Counted from the first letter of the stretch, positions 51,572 through 60,272 are shown. The stretch: DNA of 64,000 nt from Oscillospiraceae bacterium (GCA_021200565.1 JAJQGJ010000014.1:57403-121402), one strand, 5' to 3'. Notes: generated from the letters alone by a model not told the origin. Translations and numbers: made by a program.

Positions 51572-52320
51572 TACTTTTCCTCCAAGTCCAAATCCTGCCG
51601 CTGAAATTCATAAAGCCGGTAGATTCTTTTCATCTCTTCCGAATAGCTTTCGCCGTTCTCGCCCTTGATGAATAACGGCTTTTCGATTCTCATAAACGGC
51701 GAGCCGCCGAATTTTCCCTCAACTAAGATCAGCCAAGGCTCGCTATTTTTATCTTTGTGAACGGTTCTTAAACGCTTCGGTTCTATCTTGTTCCTTCTCA
51801 TCGCCTCTATCACGTCCGCAAGCCTTTCGGGGCGGTTGCAGCTGCAGAGCCTGCCGCCAAATTTCAGGGAGCGTGCAGCGCACTCGCAGACATCGTAAAT
51901 GGTGCAGGCTATCTCATGCCGGGCAATAATAGCGGCTTCGGTGTCACTCCTGATTCCCGCACCATCGGCTTTATATGGCGGGTTACAGGTGATGAGATCC
52001 AATTTTTCTTCCGGCGTCCACTCTTTCAGATCTCCCAAAACCGGGATTATTTTCTTAGCCTCATCCGGTGAAGCCTCTATCGACTTCTCAAGCTGAGTGT
52101 AAGCCTCAGTCTGCAGCTCGACGGCGTAAATTCCCGCCGGCTGATAATCCCTCGACAATAAAAGCGCAATGATTCCGTTTCCCGAACACAAATCGCAGAC
52201 TTTGTCCTTGTGCCGTGCACCAGCAAAGTCGGCTAAGAGAAATGCATCGGTGCCGAAACGATGGTCATCTGATATGCAGACTTTGTAGCCCGCGCCCAAA
52301 TTCTCATAACTCAACATCAT
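51571..52320 (-). CDS. tRNA1(Val) adenine-N6 methyltransferase TrmN6-like
   Basis: 249 residues. SAM motif I KVCDLCSGNGIIALLLS, and the catalytic ITCNPPYKADG (NPPY, for N6-adenine). The N-terminal YKVCISDDHRFGTDAFLLAD is the typical TrmN6/YfiC opening with its FGTDAFLL stretch. This branch of the family lies next to rsmI in most Firmicutes (B. subtilis YabB). The gene overlaps dus by four bases (ATGA) and either of two tandem ATGs could start it. Confidence 0.93.
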   Translation of the reverse strand: MMLSYENLGAGYKVCISDDHRFGTDAFLLADFAGARHKDKVCDLCSGNGIIALLLSRDYQPAGIYAVELQTEAYTQLEKSIEASPDEAKKIIPVLGDLKEWTPEEKLDLITCNPPYKADGAGIRSDTEAAIIARHEIACTIYDVCECAARSLKFGGRLCSCNRPERLADVIEAMRRNKIEPKRLRTVHKDKNSEPWLILVEGKFGGSPFMRIEKPLFIKGENGESYSEEMKRIYRLYEFQRQDLDLEEK

Positions 52321-53300
52321 TCTTCACTCTTCGATATTTCTATAAATTCATCCGCCATCCTCTTAAGCTCATCAAACGATCTGAGCGAGCCTGCTCTCTG
52401 GCGGAAGGTTGATGCTCCCCTGAGCCCTTTGAAGTACCAGCCAACGTTCTTTCTGGCTTCCCTGATTCCGGTGTCTTCGCCTTTGAACTGGATTAAAAGC
52501 CCGACATGGCGGAGCATTATATTCATTCTTTCCTCAACCGACGGCTCGTAATAGATGGTGCCGTCTGCAAGATAATCTCTTATCTCCTTGAAAATCCACG
52601 GTCTGCCGTTGCTGGCTCTCGCTAAAGAAACCAGGTCGCAGCCAGTCTCCTGATACATTCTTTCGGCGTCGTAGCAGTCTAATATGTCTCCGTTGCCGAT
52701 TACCGGAACGCTGACAGCATTTTTTACGTCACGGATAATTGACCAGTCGGAAAGACCGGTGTACATCTGCCGCCTGGTTCTCGGGTGGACTGCTATCGCC
52801 GCAGCTCCGGCTTCCTCCATCTTTACTGCGAATTCGACGGCGTTGATATGCTCATCATCCCATCCGGCACGGATTTTGACCGTCACCGGGCAATCGGCTT
52901 CATCGCACATGGCTTTTACTATGTCAGATGCTAATTCCGGAGTCTTCATAAGTGCGCTTCCCCCGCCCGGGTTGACAACCTTCGGAACGGGACAGCCCAT
53001 GTTTATATCGATAATGTCTGGCTTATACTTTTTTATGATGCCGACGGCTTTCGCCATATAGTAGGGCTCCTCGCCGAAAAGCTGGATGGCATATGGTCTC
53101 TCTATATCCGTGATAGAGCAGAGCTCCTCGGTTTTCGTGGACGAGTAGCAAAGCCTCTTTGCGGAGACCATTTCACTTGTGAGTAGACTTGCGCCGTATT
53201 CCTTGCAGATGGTTCTATAAGCCCTGTCAGCAACCGACGCCATCGGCGACAGCGCACAGCTTCTCTCAATCTCCACATTCCCGATTTTTATAGTCTCCAT
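52317..53300 (-). CDS. dus: tRNA-dihydrouridine synthase
   Basis: 327 residues from ATG 53300 (GGAGATTGAG upstream); the frame is open further without a start signal. FMN-dependent reduction of uridines in tRNA D-loops. Visible are the N-terminal ALSPMASVADRAYRTICKEY, DINMGCPVPKVVNPGGGSAL with the catalytic Cys, the VKIRAGWDD strand, AIAVHPRTRRQMYTGLSDWS and VIGNGDI. It is DusB-like in length. First gene of the dus-trmN6-rsmI-rimI-tsaD modification block, divergent from polA. Confidence 0.97.
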   Translation of the reverse strand: METIKIGNVEIERSCALSPMASVADRAYRTICKEYGASLLTSEMVSAKRLCYSSTKTEELCSITDIERPYAIQLFGEEPYYMAKAVGIIKKYKPDIIDINMGCPVPKVVNPGGGSALMKTPELASDIVKAMCDEADCPVTVKIRAGWDDEHINAVEFAVKMEEAGAAAIAVHPRTRRQMYTGLSDWSIIRDVKNAVSVPVIGNGDILDCYDAERMYQETGCDLVSLARASNGRPWIFKEIRDYLADGTIYYEPSVEERMNIMLRHVGLLIQFKGEDTGIREARKNVGWYFKGLRGASTFRQRAGSLRSFDELKRMADEFIEISKSEE

Positions 53301-53430
53301 CTCAATCTCCACACAAAAATAGTCGTACAGTGATAGTATAGCACAAATTGCAGGGTTTGGGAAGAGGGAATTTTTGAAGAGTCCAATAAGTCGGCTCTGC
53401 CGACCATTGTACATTGTACATTTTTTTGCC

Positions 53431-53459
53431 TTGCTCTTTTCCCTTTCAGGTGGTATACT
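53431..53459 (+). promoter_or_regulatory. Promoter of polA
   Basis: TTGCTC (53431-53436) and TATACT (53454-53459) with a 17-base spacer; start expected ~53466, followed closely by GGAGGG and the ATG at 53488. Upstream is a tandem TGTACATTGTACA. Confidence 0.7.
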
Positions 53460-53487
53460 ATAAACAACAATTCTTTCGGAGGGAACT

Positions 53488-56019
53488 ATGCTACTTCTTG
53501 CTGTTGACGGGAATTCGATTCTCAATAGGGCTTTTTACGGGATAAAGGTGCTGACCACCAAGGACGGGTTCTACACGAACGCCGTGACCGGGTTTATGAA
53601 TACGCTTTTGCGTGAATATAACGAAGTGAAGCCGGATGCTGCCATGGTCGCTTTTGATCTGAAGGCTCCAACCTTCCGGCACGAGAAATGCGCTTTCTAC
53701 AAGGCTAACCGTCACGGTATGCCGGAGGAGCTGGCGATGCAGCTGCCGAAGGTCAAGGAGCTTCTTAAAGACCTTGGCGTTCCGATTATCGAAATCCCCG
53801 GCTTTGAAGCCGACGACATCTTAGGCTCCGTTTCGAAGCTTGTCTCGGATAGCTCGGGCGAGTGCGTGATTCTTTCAGGAGACCGGGACACGCTTCAGCT
53901 TGTCAGTGAGAATGTCACTGTCCGTCTTGTGACGACACGGGAAACCACTCCTTACACTCCGGAAAAGTTCCAGGAAACCTATGGCTTTGAGCCTGTTCAC
54001 CTGATAGATTTGAAGGCTCTCATGGGCGACAGCTCGGACAATATCCCCGGCGTTCCCGGAATCGGCGAGAAAACGGCTATGGCTCTCCTGGCGCAGTATC
54101 CGTCTATCGAAGAGATATATGAAAATATCGACACAATCACGGCAACGCCATCCGTAAAGCGCAAGCTTGCTGAGGGCAAAGAGTCCGCCGAAACCAGCAA
54201 GTGGCTCGCAACAATCGTCCGTGATGCTCCCGTACCTCAGAATCTTTCAGATTACAGCCGCAAGGAAACCGATCTTCCTGCCGCCGCAAAGCTTCTGAAT
54301 CAGCTTGAGATGTTCAAAATGATCGACAAGCTGGGCTTAGGAAATATCGAAGTGAAGCAAGAGGCTGAAATCGTTTCGGACGACTACACCGAAGCTGAAC
54401 TCACAGGCAACGAAGCTACAGGCAAGTATGCCTGGGAGAAGTCGGCTTTTATCCTCTCGGGCGGAAGCCTTGTCATAAAGCATGGCAGCGATATTTATGT
54501 CACCGACGACGAAAATCTCATCTTAAAATACTTCGAATCTGAGGGCGAGAAGATCACATTCGAGGCGAAATCCGCATATAAATACTGCTTTGAGCGTGGA
54601 AGCGAGCTTAAGAGCCTCATTTTCTCCGTGGATCTCGCCGGATACCTCCTGAATTCCCAGTCGGGCGACTATAGCGTCGAGAATCTCTGCGCCTCATATT
54701 CGGTTCCCTACAGCGATGACGAGAAGTTCGGCGACATTCTCTCGCTTGAAAGGCTTTCTTCGGTGCTCCTTGGTGAGCTTGAAAAGACGGACATGAAGAG
54801 CCTTTACTATGAGATTGAGCTGCCTTTGTGCGAAGTCTTAGCTTCGATGGAGGTTCTGGGAGTCCGGGTTGATGAAGAAGGAATAAAAGAGTTCGGCGAT
54901 GAGCTCTCAGGACAGATTTCGGAGCTTGAATCCACCATCTACATGCTCTCGGGGCACGAATTCAATATCTCCTCTCCTAAGCAGCTGGGAGTGGTGCTCT
55001 TTGAAGAGCTCGGGCTTCCAACCGGCAAGAAAAACTCCGCATCGAAGAGCTACTCAACGAGTGCGGATGTGCTTGAGAGACTCAGGAATTACCACCCGAT
55101 TGTAAATCTTATCTTAGAATACCGCACTCTTGCGAAGCTCAAGTCGACATATGTTGACGGGCTCCTGGGGGTCATCTATCCCGATGGTCGGGTCAGAAGC
55201 GAATTCAAGCAGACTGAAACCCGCACCGGGCGAATCTCTTCGGCAAACCCGAATATACAGAACATTCCTGTCCGGAAGGAAATCGGCAGGAATATGCGAA
55301 AGTTCTTTATTTCAAGTGACGGCTACACCCTTCTCGATGCCGACTATTCTCAGATCGAGCTGAGAGTTCTTGCCGCAATGTGCGGAGACAAAAACATGAT
55401 CGACACGTTCCTTTCTGGCGTCGACATCCACACCCGAACAGCTTCACAGGTGTTCGGAATCCCTGAGGAGATGGTCGACGGCGACATGAGGCGAGCTGCA
55501 AAAGCGGTCAATTTCGGAATTATCTACGGAATCGGCGCATATTCCCTCTCACAGGACATCGGAGTTTCGGTTGCCGAGGCGAAGAGGTATATCGAATCGT
55601 ATCTTAATAACTTCTCAGAGGTTGACCGGTTCATGAACGAGACGGTTGAGTTCGCAAAAAATAACGGCTATGCCGTCACAATGTTCAACCGCCGCAGATA
55701 TATCCCTGAGCTCAGAAATGCCAACAAGAACGTCCAGGCTTTCGGCAAGCGTGCTGCGATGAACGCTCCGATTCAGGGAACCGCCGCAGACATAATAAAA
55801 ATAGCGATGGTAAAAGTCTACCGTCGCCTTAAAGCTGAAAACCTCGATGCCCGGCTCATCCTGCAGGTTCACGATGAGCTTATAGTCGAAGCGAGTGAAG
55901 ATTGTGCCGAAAAAGCCGCAGAGATTTTGCATGAGGAAATGGAATCCGCAGTCAAATTAGCAGTTCCACTGACAGCGGATGTGCATATGGGGAAGAGCTG
56001 GTTTGAGACGAAGGAATAG
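53488..56019 (+). CDS. polA: DNA polymerase I, proofreading domain inactive
   Basis: 843 residues for repair and Okazaki-fragment maturation. The 5' nuclease domain (1-290) has AVDGNSILNRAFYGIKVLTT, the metal-binding GFEADDILG and LMGDSSDNIPGVPGIGEKTA. The middle domain keeps the fold but lacks the DxE pair of a 3'-5' exonuclease (FEAKSAYKYCF is in place of motif II), so proofreading should be absent, as in many Firmicutes. The polymerase domain has motif A LDADYSQIELRVLAAM, motif B RRAAKAVNFGIIYG and motif C LQVHDELIVEA. Its TAG stop is the first bases of a palindromic repeat. Confidence 0.98.
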   Translation: MLLLAVDGNSILNRAFYGIKVLTTKDGFYTNAVTGFMNTLLREYNEVKPDAAMVAFDLKAPTFRHEKCAFYKANRHGMPEELAMQLPKVKELLKDLGVPIIEIPGFEADDILGSVSKLVSDSSGECVILSGDRDTLQLVSENVTVRLVTTRETTPYTPEKFQETYGFEPVHLIDLKALMGDSSDNIPGVPGIGEKTAMALLAQYPSIEEIYENIDTITATPSVKRKLAEGKESAETSKWLATIVRDAPVPQNLSDYSRKETDLPAAAKLLNQLEMFKMIDKLGLGNIEVKQEAEIVSDDYTEAELTGNEATGKYAWEKSAFILSGGSLVIKHGSDIYVTDDENLILKYFESEGEKITFEAKSAYKYCFERGSELKSLIFSVDLAGYLLNSQSGDYSVENLCASYSVPYSDDEKFGDILSLERLSSVLLGELEKTDMKSLYYEIELPLCEVLASMEVLGVRVDEEGIKEFGDELSGQISELESTIYMLSGHEFNISSPKQLGVVLFEELGLPTGKKNSASKSYSTSADVLERLRNYHPIVNLILEYRTLAKLKSTYVDGLLGVIYPDGRVRSEFKQTETRTGRISSANPNIQNIPVRKEIGRNMRKFFISSDGYTLLDADYSQIELRVLAAMCGDKNMIDTFLSGVDIHTRTASQVFGIPEEMVDGDMRRAAKAVNFGIIYGIGAYSLSQDIGVSVAEAKRYIESYLNNFSEVDRFMNETVEFAKNNGYAVTMFNRRRYIPELRNANKNVQAFGKRAAMNAPIQGTAADIIKIAMVKVYRRLKAENLDARLILQVHDELIVEASEDCAEKAAEILHEEMESAVKLAVPLTADVHMGKSWFETKE

Positions 56020-56040
56020 GGGCGATATGCTCGCCCTACG
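56017..56040. repeat. Degenerate family A-like palindrome at the polA stop
   Basis: TAGGGGCGATATGCTCGCCC followed by TACG. The core GGGCGA-TATGC-TCGCCC is a perfect stem and differs from the other family A copies, but it keeps the TAGGGGCG head. The polA stop codon TAG is formed by the first three bases. Confidence 0.6.
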
Positions 56041-56050
56041 GGCTCGCAAA

Positions 56051-56172
56051 CCTCTCAGTCAGCTTCGCTGACAGCTCCCCTTAATAAGGGGAGCCAATAG
56101 CAAACCCTCATAGAACGCAAAAGGCTCCCCTGTTAAGGGGAGCTGGCTGCGACGTAGTCGCAGACTGAGAGG
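56051..56172. repeat. Paired palindromic repeat, family B
   Basis: Copy 1 (56051-56095, reading CCTCTCAGTCAGCTTCGCTG onward) and copy 2 in opposite orientation (56123-56172, GGCTCCCCTGTTAAGGGGAG onward, ending CAGACTGAGAGG), 27 bases apart. Arrangement and spacing match the pair at 39594-39711. GCCGCCCGCAGGGCGGC and GTCGCCGTCAGGCGAC palindromes follow directly and reach the end of the HAD gene. Confidence 0.85.
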
Positions 56173-56208
56173 TGCCGCCCGCAGGGCGGCGTCGCCGTCA
56201 GGCGACAA

Positions 56209-56871
56209 TTACGCCTTAAGCATTATTTCCCCTGGCGACCCCACAATCTCGTCCGCTCCCGCCGATTCGAGTTCTTCCCTTGACCCATAGCCATAGGTGA
56301 CTCCTATGCATGGGATGCCGTTCGAGTGTGCACCTTTGATGTCATAGTCACGGTCTCCTACCATGACCACTTGCGACTTGTCGGTGACACCGAGGCGGTT
56401 TAAGGATTCCGCAATGACCTGAGCCTTGGTCATCGATTCATCACCAAGCGGGATGCCGCATATATCTTTGAAATACCCGGAAAGCTCAAACTTTTCGAGT
56501 ATTTTTTTTGCGTAGACCTCCGGCTTCGAGGTGGCAACCGCCTGGATGTATCCAGCCTGACGGAGCCTTTCCAGAGCTTCCGGAATTCCGTCATAGACGC
56601 TGTTCTCGAAAATGCCCTTGTCAGCGTAGTAGGTTCTGTAAATCTTTATTGCGTTGTCAACGCCTTCTTCATTCATCCCGAGGTAAACCCCGAACGATTC
56701 CCGGAGTGGTGGTCCGACAAACTTAAGAAGCGCCTCATCGTCCCAGCCGGTGATGCCGAGTTCACTAAGGCAGTATTTGAACGAATTGACAATCCCTCTC
56801 GCCGAGTCGGTCAGAGTGCCGTCAAGGTCGTAGAGGATGTATTTTATGGTGGATTTATCAAGTATTATCAT
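56209..56871 (-). CDS. HAD-family phosphatase (Gph/PpaX-like)
   Basis: 220 residues. Motif I YDLDGTLTDSARGIVNSF, motif II the AVATSKPEVYAKKILEKF region, motif III Lys within that segment and motif IV VVMVGDRDYDIKGAHSNGIP. The LLKFVGPPLRESF cap is typical of phosphoglycolate phosphatase/pyrophosphatase homologues. It starts inside the 3' end of the ParE-like toxin gene (14-base overlap, GGGAG inside the toxin), so it is at least partly co-transcribed with the RelB/ParE pair, an unusual partner for such an enzyme. Confidence 0.92.
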   Translation of the reverse strand: MIILDKSTIKYILYDLDGTLTDSARGIVNSFKYCLSELGITGWDDEALLKFVGPPLRESFGVYLGMNEEGVDNAIKIYRTYYADKGIFENSVYDGIPEALERLRQAGYIQAVATSKPEVYAKKILEKFELSGYFKDICGIPLGDESMTKAQVIAESLNRLGVTDKSQVVMVGDRDYDIKGAHSNGIPCIGVTYGYGSREELESAGADEIVGSPGEIMLKA

Positions 56872-57205
56872 TCAGCTGTTCTCCCCAATGTATATCGATG
56901 TCAAGGGTATCCATATTTCGTCTACCGTATACAACCCGGGAAATCTCGACGATTTCGGATTCGTTATCAATATGATAGAAGATGCAAAAGTTATCAACCG
57001 GAACCATCCTCAATCCGCTTCCTTGGAAAGCTTCTCCGTCGTAAAGGCGATACCTCTCGGGCATGAAATCAAGGCTATAGATGCGCTTTTCAATTCTGCA
57101 TATCTGATTATAAGCTGCTTGAGGAGCATGCAAATCACAGATGTATGCCGCTATCTCTTTCAAATCTATTTTCGCAGGCTCTGATACTATTACTTCGTAA
57201 GTCAC
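56858..57205 (-). CDS. RelE/ParE family toxin
   Basis: 115 residues starting at GTG 57205. MTYEVIVSEPAKIDLKEIA with the helical pair and the C-terminal beta sheet (RMVPVDNFCIFYHIDNESE, EISRVVYGRRN) fit RelE/ParE toxins. The Arg/Tyr-rich sheet could be an mRNA-cleaving site (RelE) or a gyrase-binding one (ParE). Its GTG overlaps the antitoxin stop by four bases. A roughly 15-residue C-terminal extension beyond the normal end overlaps the HAD gene. Confidence 0.9.
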   Translation of the reverse strand: MTYEVIVSEPAKIDLKEIAAYICDLHAPQAAYNQICRIEKRIYSLDFMPERYRLYDGEAFQGSGLRMVPVDNFCIFYHIDNESEIVEISRVVYGRRNMDTLDIDIHWGEQLNDNT

Positions 57206-57510
57206 CAGCCGAACTCCTCTCGTATTTCTTTAAATACTTCTTCTGCGGATTGTGACCTTCCCTCTCGAATAGCTTGGAATCCCTTTTCAATCTCCTCAGC
57301 GAACTGCTCGTCTGTCCACTGAGTCATATCAAGATGTGACGGACCGGGGAGTTTTACTTCAAACGGCAGACCGCCGCAGAAGATAATCTGCTTATAGAAC
57401 ATGTTGATTGCAGTTGAAGAAGACACTCCGAGCGAAGAAAGAATCTGCTCCGCTTCCTCTTTTACTTCCGGTTCGATACGAACATATAAATTAGCCGACT
57501 TTCCTGCCAT
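57202..57510 (-). CDS. RelB/DinJ family antitoxin
   Basis: 102 residues. The N-terminal ribbon-helix-helix (ANLYVRIEPEVKEEAEQILS, then LGVSSSTAINMFYKQII) is the DNA-binding and dimerising part, as in DinJ. The C-terminal half is acidic and probably wraps the toxin. It is the first gene of the unit and most likely represses the promoter at 57543-57571 with the toxin. Confidence 0.92.
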   Translation of the reverse strand: MAGKSANLYVRIEPEVKEEAEQILSSLGVSSSTAINMFYKQIIFCGGLPFEVKLPGPSHLDMTQWTDEQFAEEIEKGFQAIREGRSQSAEEVFKEIREEFGW

Positions 57511-57542
57511 TAGAAATCATCCTTTCAGTATTTTATACTCCT

Positions 57543-57571
57543 ATTATACTCGTTTGTCCACACAATAGCAA
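57543..57571 (-). promoter_or_regulatory. Promoter of the RelB/ParE-like operon
   Basis: Minus-strand TTGCTA (57571-57566), 17-base spacer and TATAAT (57548-57543). Two AGTATAA direct repeats lie at and just after the -10 (GAGTATAATAGGAGTATAAA), a possible ribbon-helix-helix operator. Confidence 0.72.
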
Positions 57572-57602
57572 TACAAAATCTAAATTTTACAGAATGGTCA
57601 CA

Positions 57603-57637
57603 AAAGCCCTCAATCGAAACTCCGAACTGAGGGCTTT
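57603..57637 (-). terminator. Terminator after the HigB/HigA-like pair
   Basis: Perfect 10-bp stem AAAGCCCTCA/TGAGGGCTTT (57603-57612 with 57628-57637) with a 15-base loop, ending in TTTT on the minus strand, 4 bases after the antitoxin gene. Confidence 0.82.
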
Positions 57638-57640
57638 AGC

Positions 57641-57961
57641 TCATTCCGCCTTATCTCCCGCTGTCACGCTTTCAAGTGGGACTATGGCGAGGGTCTTGCC
57701 AAGCGGGACTAAGACTTTGAGAATGGTATCAATCTGAGGGCTTGTTGTGCCCTTTTCCATCCTCGCAATCACCGGTTGCCTGACGCCACTGAGTTCTTCA
57801 AGCTTTTTCTGACTGATGCCCTTTTCCTGGCGAGCCTTGACCAGTTCACCTATAAGCGCCACACGAAGGTCACTCTCGGCGATTTCTTCCGGGGTTAATA
57901 GTTCTTTTCTAAACTCGCTCCAACGAGTCCCAAGTGCAGGATTATTTTGAGTAATGTTCAT
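57641..57961 (-). CDS. HigA-like XRE-family antitoxin
   Basis: 106 residues from ATG 57961, behind GAAAGGGG. The helix-turn-helix lies at residues 38-90 ([20 protein letters not shown], then [20 protein letters not shown]). The gene overlaps the toxin's end by 20 bases. In HigBA systems the toxin gene comes first, as here. It should bind the palindrome in the promoter. Confidence 0.9.
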   Translation of the reverse strand: MNITQNNPALGTRWSEFRKELLTPEEIAESDLRVALIGELVKARQEKGISQKKLEELSGVRQPVIARMEKGTTSPQIDTILKVLVPLGKTLAIVPLESVTAGDKAE

Positions 57962-58316
57962 AATTAATACCCCTTTCAATAATATCAGCAAATTCTCGTT
58001 TTGCCTTCTCAATCTCACGTGATGGTGTTTTTTGTGTCTTTTTGATAAATGAATGTAGAAGGACAAATCCGCCGTCGACCCACGCTGCAAATAGTACTCT
58101 GTTTCGGAGTGGTCTGAGTTCCCATATTTCGCCATCAAGATGCTTTACATAGGGCTCACCAATAACAGTCCCGTACTCGCTTAAAGCCTGAATATAGTCA
58201 AGAATTTTGTTATAATTAATTCGACTGTCCTTATCATGGCGGCTTTCAAGCTCTGTCAAAAGGTCTCTGATAGGCTCCTTGCCATTTCTTTCTCTGTAAA
58301 AATAAATCTCGTACAT
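57942..58316 (-). CDS. HigB-like toxin (phage-derived Gp49-like family)
   Basis: 124 residues. [20 protein letters not shown] at the start and the core [21 protein letters not shown], then [20 protein letters not shown], match the Gp49-like/RelE superfamily (PF05973) of mRNA interferases. The conserved Lys/Thr/Pro stretch (KKTQKTP) and Arg in ELRPLRNR are intact, so it should be active. Confidence 0.9.
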   Translation of the reverse strand: MYEIYFYRERNGKEPIRDLLTELESRHDKDSRINYNKILDYIQALSEYGTVIGEPYVKHLDGEIWELRPLRNRVLFAAWVDGGFVLLHSFIKKTQKTPSREIEKAKREFADIIERGINYEHYSK

Positions 58317-58341
58317 TTCAATCTTCCCTCTTCTTGCTTCT

Positions 58342-58382
58342 ATTATACTTAAAAGTTATCGTTTTGTCAATACCTTTTAAGT
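58342..58382 (-). promoter_or_regulatory. Consensus promoter and palindromic operator of the HigB/HigA-like operon
   Basis: TTGACA (58370-58365) and TATAAT (58347-58342) with a 17-base spacer match consensus at every base. A perfect 9-bp inverted repeat, ACTTAAAAG at 58347-58355 and CTTTTAAGT at 58374-58382, straddles the -35 and touches the -10. This is the expected layout for autorepression by an XRE antitoxin dimer. Confidence 0.85.
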
Positions 58383-58409
58383 TATTGAGTCCACAACCCC
58401 AGTTTGCCG

Positions 58410-59207
58410 TCAGGTGAACTGCTGCACGTACTTCATAGCTTCAACCAGCTCCTCAAACGTCCCGAAGGAGCTTCTGTAGAGCTCGAGCATTATTGAGCCG
58501 GAAAAGCCGACGTCTCGGAGGGCTTGGATGAAGCGGGGAGTGTCGATGTCGCCTTTGCCCGGGAGGGTGCAGGTGGACTCTGAATTATGGTCGGAATAGT
58601 GGATGTGCTTGATGTTGGGGGAAAGTTCTTTTATGAAATCGTACGGGTCGTAGCCCCGGCGGATGGCTTGCTTGGTGTCTAAAACAAAGCTGACCTCATC
58701 GCCAAGCGCTTTCTTCATAGCAATGAGCTGCTCAAGAGCTCCGGTTGTGCAGCGGAAGACGTTTTCCTGCAGAACCGTCTTGCCATACTCCTTGGCAACT
58801 GAATTGAGCCTCCGGTATCCTTCAATGACCACTTCATCAGGTCCTTTGTCCTGATTTCCGTGGAGAATGAGATATTCGGCTCCCAGGATGTCCATCGCTT
58901 CGAAGTATCTTCTGTGATAGTCTAAGAAATCCTGAATCCGTCGCTCATAGGGAGTGTAGAGCATGTATGTATCGATAGCTGCTGTGAACGGGTGAACCGA
59001 CTTGCATGTGCAGCCGTAGTCGTCCATCATGCGCTTGAGTTCTCTGACATACTCCGGCTTGGTTTCGGAGTGGGTGTTGAGGAAGATTTCGACATGCCTG
59101 ACTCCGAGATCCAGAAGCCGCTTGAGAGTTATCTCGGGATATTCGGGATAGCCGCACGCCACCGAAACTCCTACTTCTATTTTACTACTGGTGTTTGTGA
59201 CTGGCAC
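58410..59207 (-). CDS. Sugar phosphate isomerase/epimerase-like TIM barrel protein
   Basis: 265 residues from GTG 59207 with GGAGGG seven bases upstream. The xylose-isomerase-like TIM barrel is visible: VRHVEIFLNTHSETKPEYV, CKSVHPFTAAIDTYML, YLILHGNQDKG, TVLQENVFRCTTG, VSFVLDTKQAIRRGYDP, IKHIHYSDHNSESTCTLPGK and SIMLELYRSSFGTFEEL. The metal ligands would be Glu of LQEN, Asp of LDTK, His of HYSD and Glu of LELY. The substrate is unknown. A separate transcription unit following the secDF terminator. Confidence 0.9.
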   Translation of the reverse strand: MPVTNTSSKIEVGVSVACGYPEYPEITLKRLLDLGVRHVEIFLNTHSETKPEYVRELKRMMDDYGCTCKSVHPFTAAIDTYMLYTPYERRIQDFLDYHRRYFEAMDILGAEYLILHGNQDKGPDEVVIEGYRRLNSVAKEYGKTVLQENVFRCTTGALEQLIAMKKALGDEVSFVLDTKQAIRRGYDPYDFIKELSPNIKHIHYSDHNSESTCTLPGKGDIDTPRFIQALRDVGFSGSIMLELYRSSFGTFEELVEAMKYVQQFT

Positions 59208-59230
59208 TACTATCCCTCCTGATAAAATTA

Positions 59231-59255
59231 GCGGTGCAAGAGTTTCCTGCACCGC
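59231..59255 (-). terminator. Terminator of secD-secF
   Basis: Perfect 8-bp stem GCGGTGCA/TGCACCGC (59231-59238 with 59248-59255), followed on the minus strand by TAATTTTAT, 21 bases after the secF stop. Confidence 0.75.
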
Positions 59256-59276
59256 ATTTTGTGCCGGAAAACCGGC

Positions 59277-60272
59277 TTATTTCTTTTTCTTGGAAGTTTT
59301 CTTAGCCTTGGGAGCAGCTGTGCTGGTTCCCTCAGCCAGAGCCCTTTCAGCGTTCTTGCGGTCGATATGACCCTGCCACGTTGTCCAGAGCGTTGGAGCT
59401 ATGCAGTTGGATGAATATACACCCGAAAGAAGTCCGACAAGGAGCGGGAACGCAAAGCTTACTATCGAATCGACATTTGCAAAGAGCGCAACGACGCAGA
59501 TTGAAGCAACTGCTATAACAGTTGTTACGGTTGTGTGAACCGAACGACCAAACGACTGGCTGACGCTCATGTTTACGAGCTCGTCCAGGCTCTTCTCGGT
59601 TCCGTAGAGGTTTCTGTTCTCACGGATTCTGTCGTAGATGATGATCGTCGCATTTACTGAATAGCCGAGGATCGTGAGAAGAACGGCTATGAAGTTCGAG
59701 TCGATGTCAAACCTGAGAATAGTTGTGCAGGCAAATACGAAGAACATGTCGTGCATAAGTGCAACAACTGCGCACACGCCTGCTACCCAGCCGCCGATCT
59801 TTCTGAAGCGGAAGCCGATGTAGACGATCATGACGATCATCGAAACGAGCACTGCAACCATGCACTTTCCGAAGAAGCCGCTACCGGTTGACGGGTTAAC
59901 GTCCTGCGAGCTGTAAAGAGTCAGTGAGCTCGAAGCATAGGTCTCTTCGAGAGTGTCTGTCAGCTCAGCCTGAATCTCAGTGTCCATACCGGTTGAATCT
60001 GCGAATGAAAGGGAAATGGTCTCGCTTCCGTCGGAAATGCTTTCGCCATAGGAAATCTCGCAGGAAAGACCGGTTATCTCCTGAGCGGTGGAAGCGATAG
60101 CATTGCCGTCGACCTCACCCGAATAGGAATAAGTAATGATCGTGCCGCCCTTGAACTCAATAGCGACGTTTACGCCAAGAATAACGGCAAGTAAGAGAGT
60201 TATAACGATAACTGCTACAGAGAAGATGTAAAAGTACTTCTTCTTCCCGACTACATCAAAGGTTTTCGTCAT
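59277..60272 (-). CDS. secF: Protein translocase subunit SecF
   Basis: 331 residues from ATG 60272 behind GGAGG. Six membrane helices, a periplasmic-type P1 domain after helix 1, and family motifs VAIEFKGGTIITYSYSG and ILGYSVNATIIIYDRIREN, then NMSVSQSFGRSVHTTVTTV. SecF with SecD uses the ion gradient to pull secreted proteins through SecY. It overlaps secD by 17 bases. The C-terminus is Lys-rich (KAKKTSKKKK). Confidence 0.97.
   Translation of the reverse strand: MTKTFDVVGKKKYFYIFSVAVIVITLLLAVILGVNVAIEFKGGTIITYSYSGEVDGNAIASTAQEITGLSCEISYGESISDGSETISLSFADSTGMDTEIQAELTDTLEETYASSSLTLYSSQDVNPSTGSGFFGKCMVAVLVSMIVMIVYIGFRFRKIGGWVAGVCAVVALMHDMFFVFACTTILRFDIDSNFIAVLLTILGYSVNATIIIYDRIRENRNLYGTEKSLDELVNMSVSQSFGRSVHTTVTTVIAVASICVVALFANVDSIVSFAFPLLVGLLSGVYSSNCIAPTLWTTWQGHIDRKNAERALAEGTSTAAPKAKKTSKKKK

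Noticed and set aside
53415..53432. TGTACATTGTACA before polA as a LexA or other operator
   Set aside because: It does not match the Gram-positive LexA box (CGAACRNRYGTTYC) and lies upstream of the -35; left unassigned.
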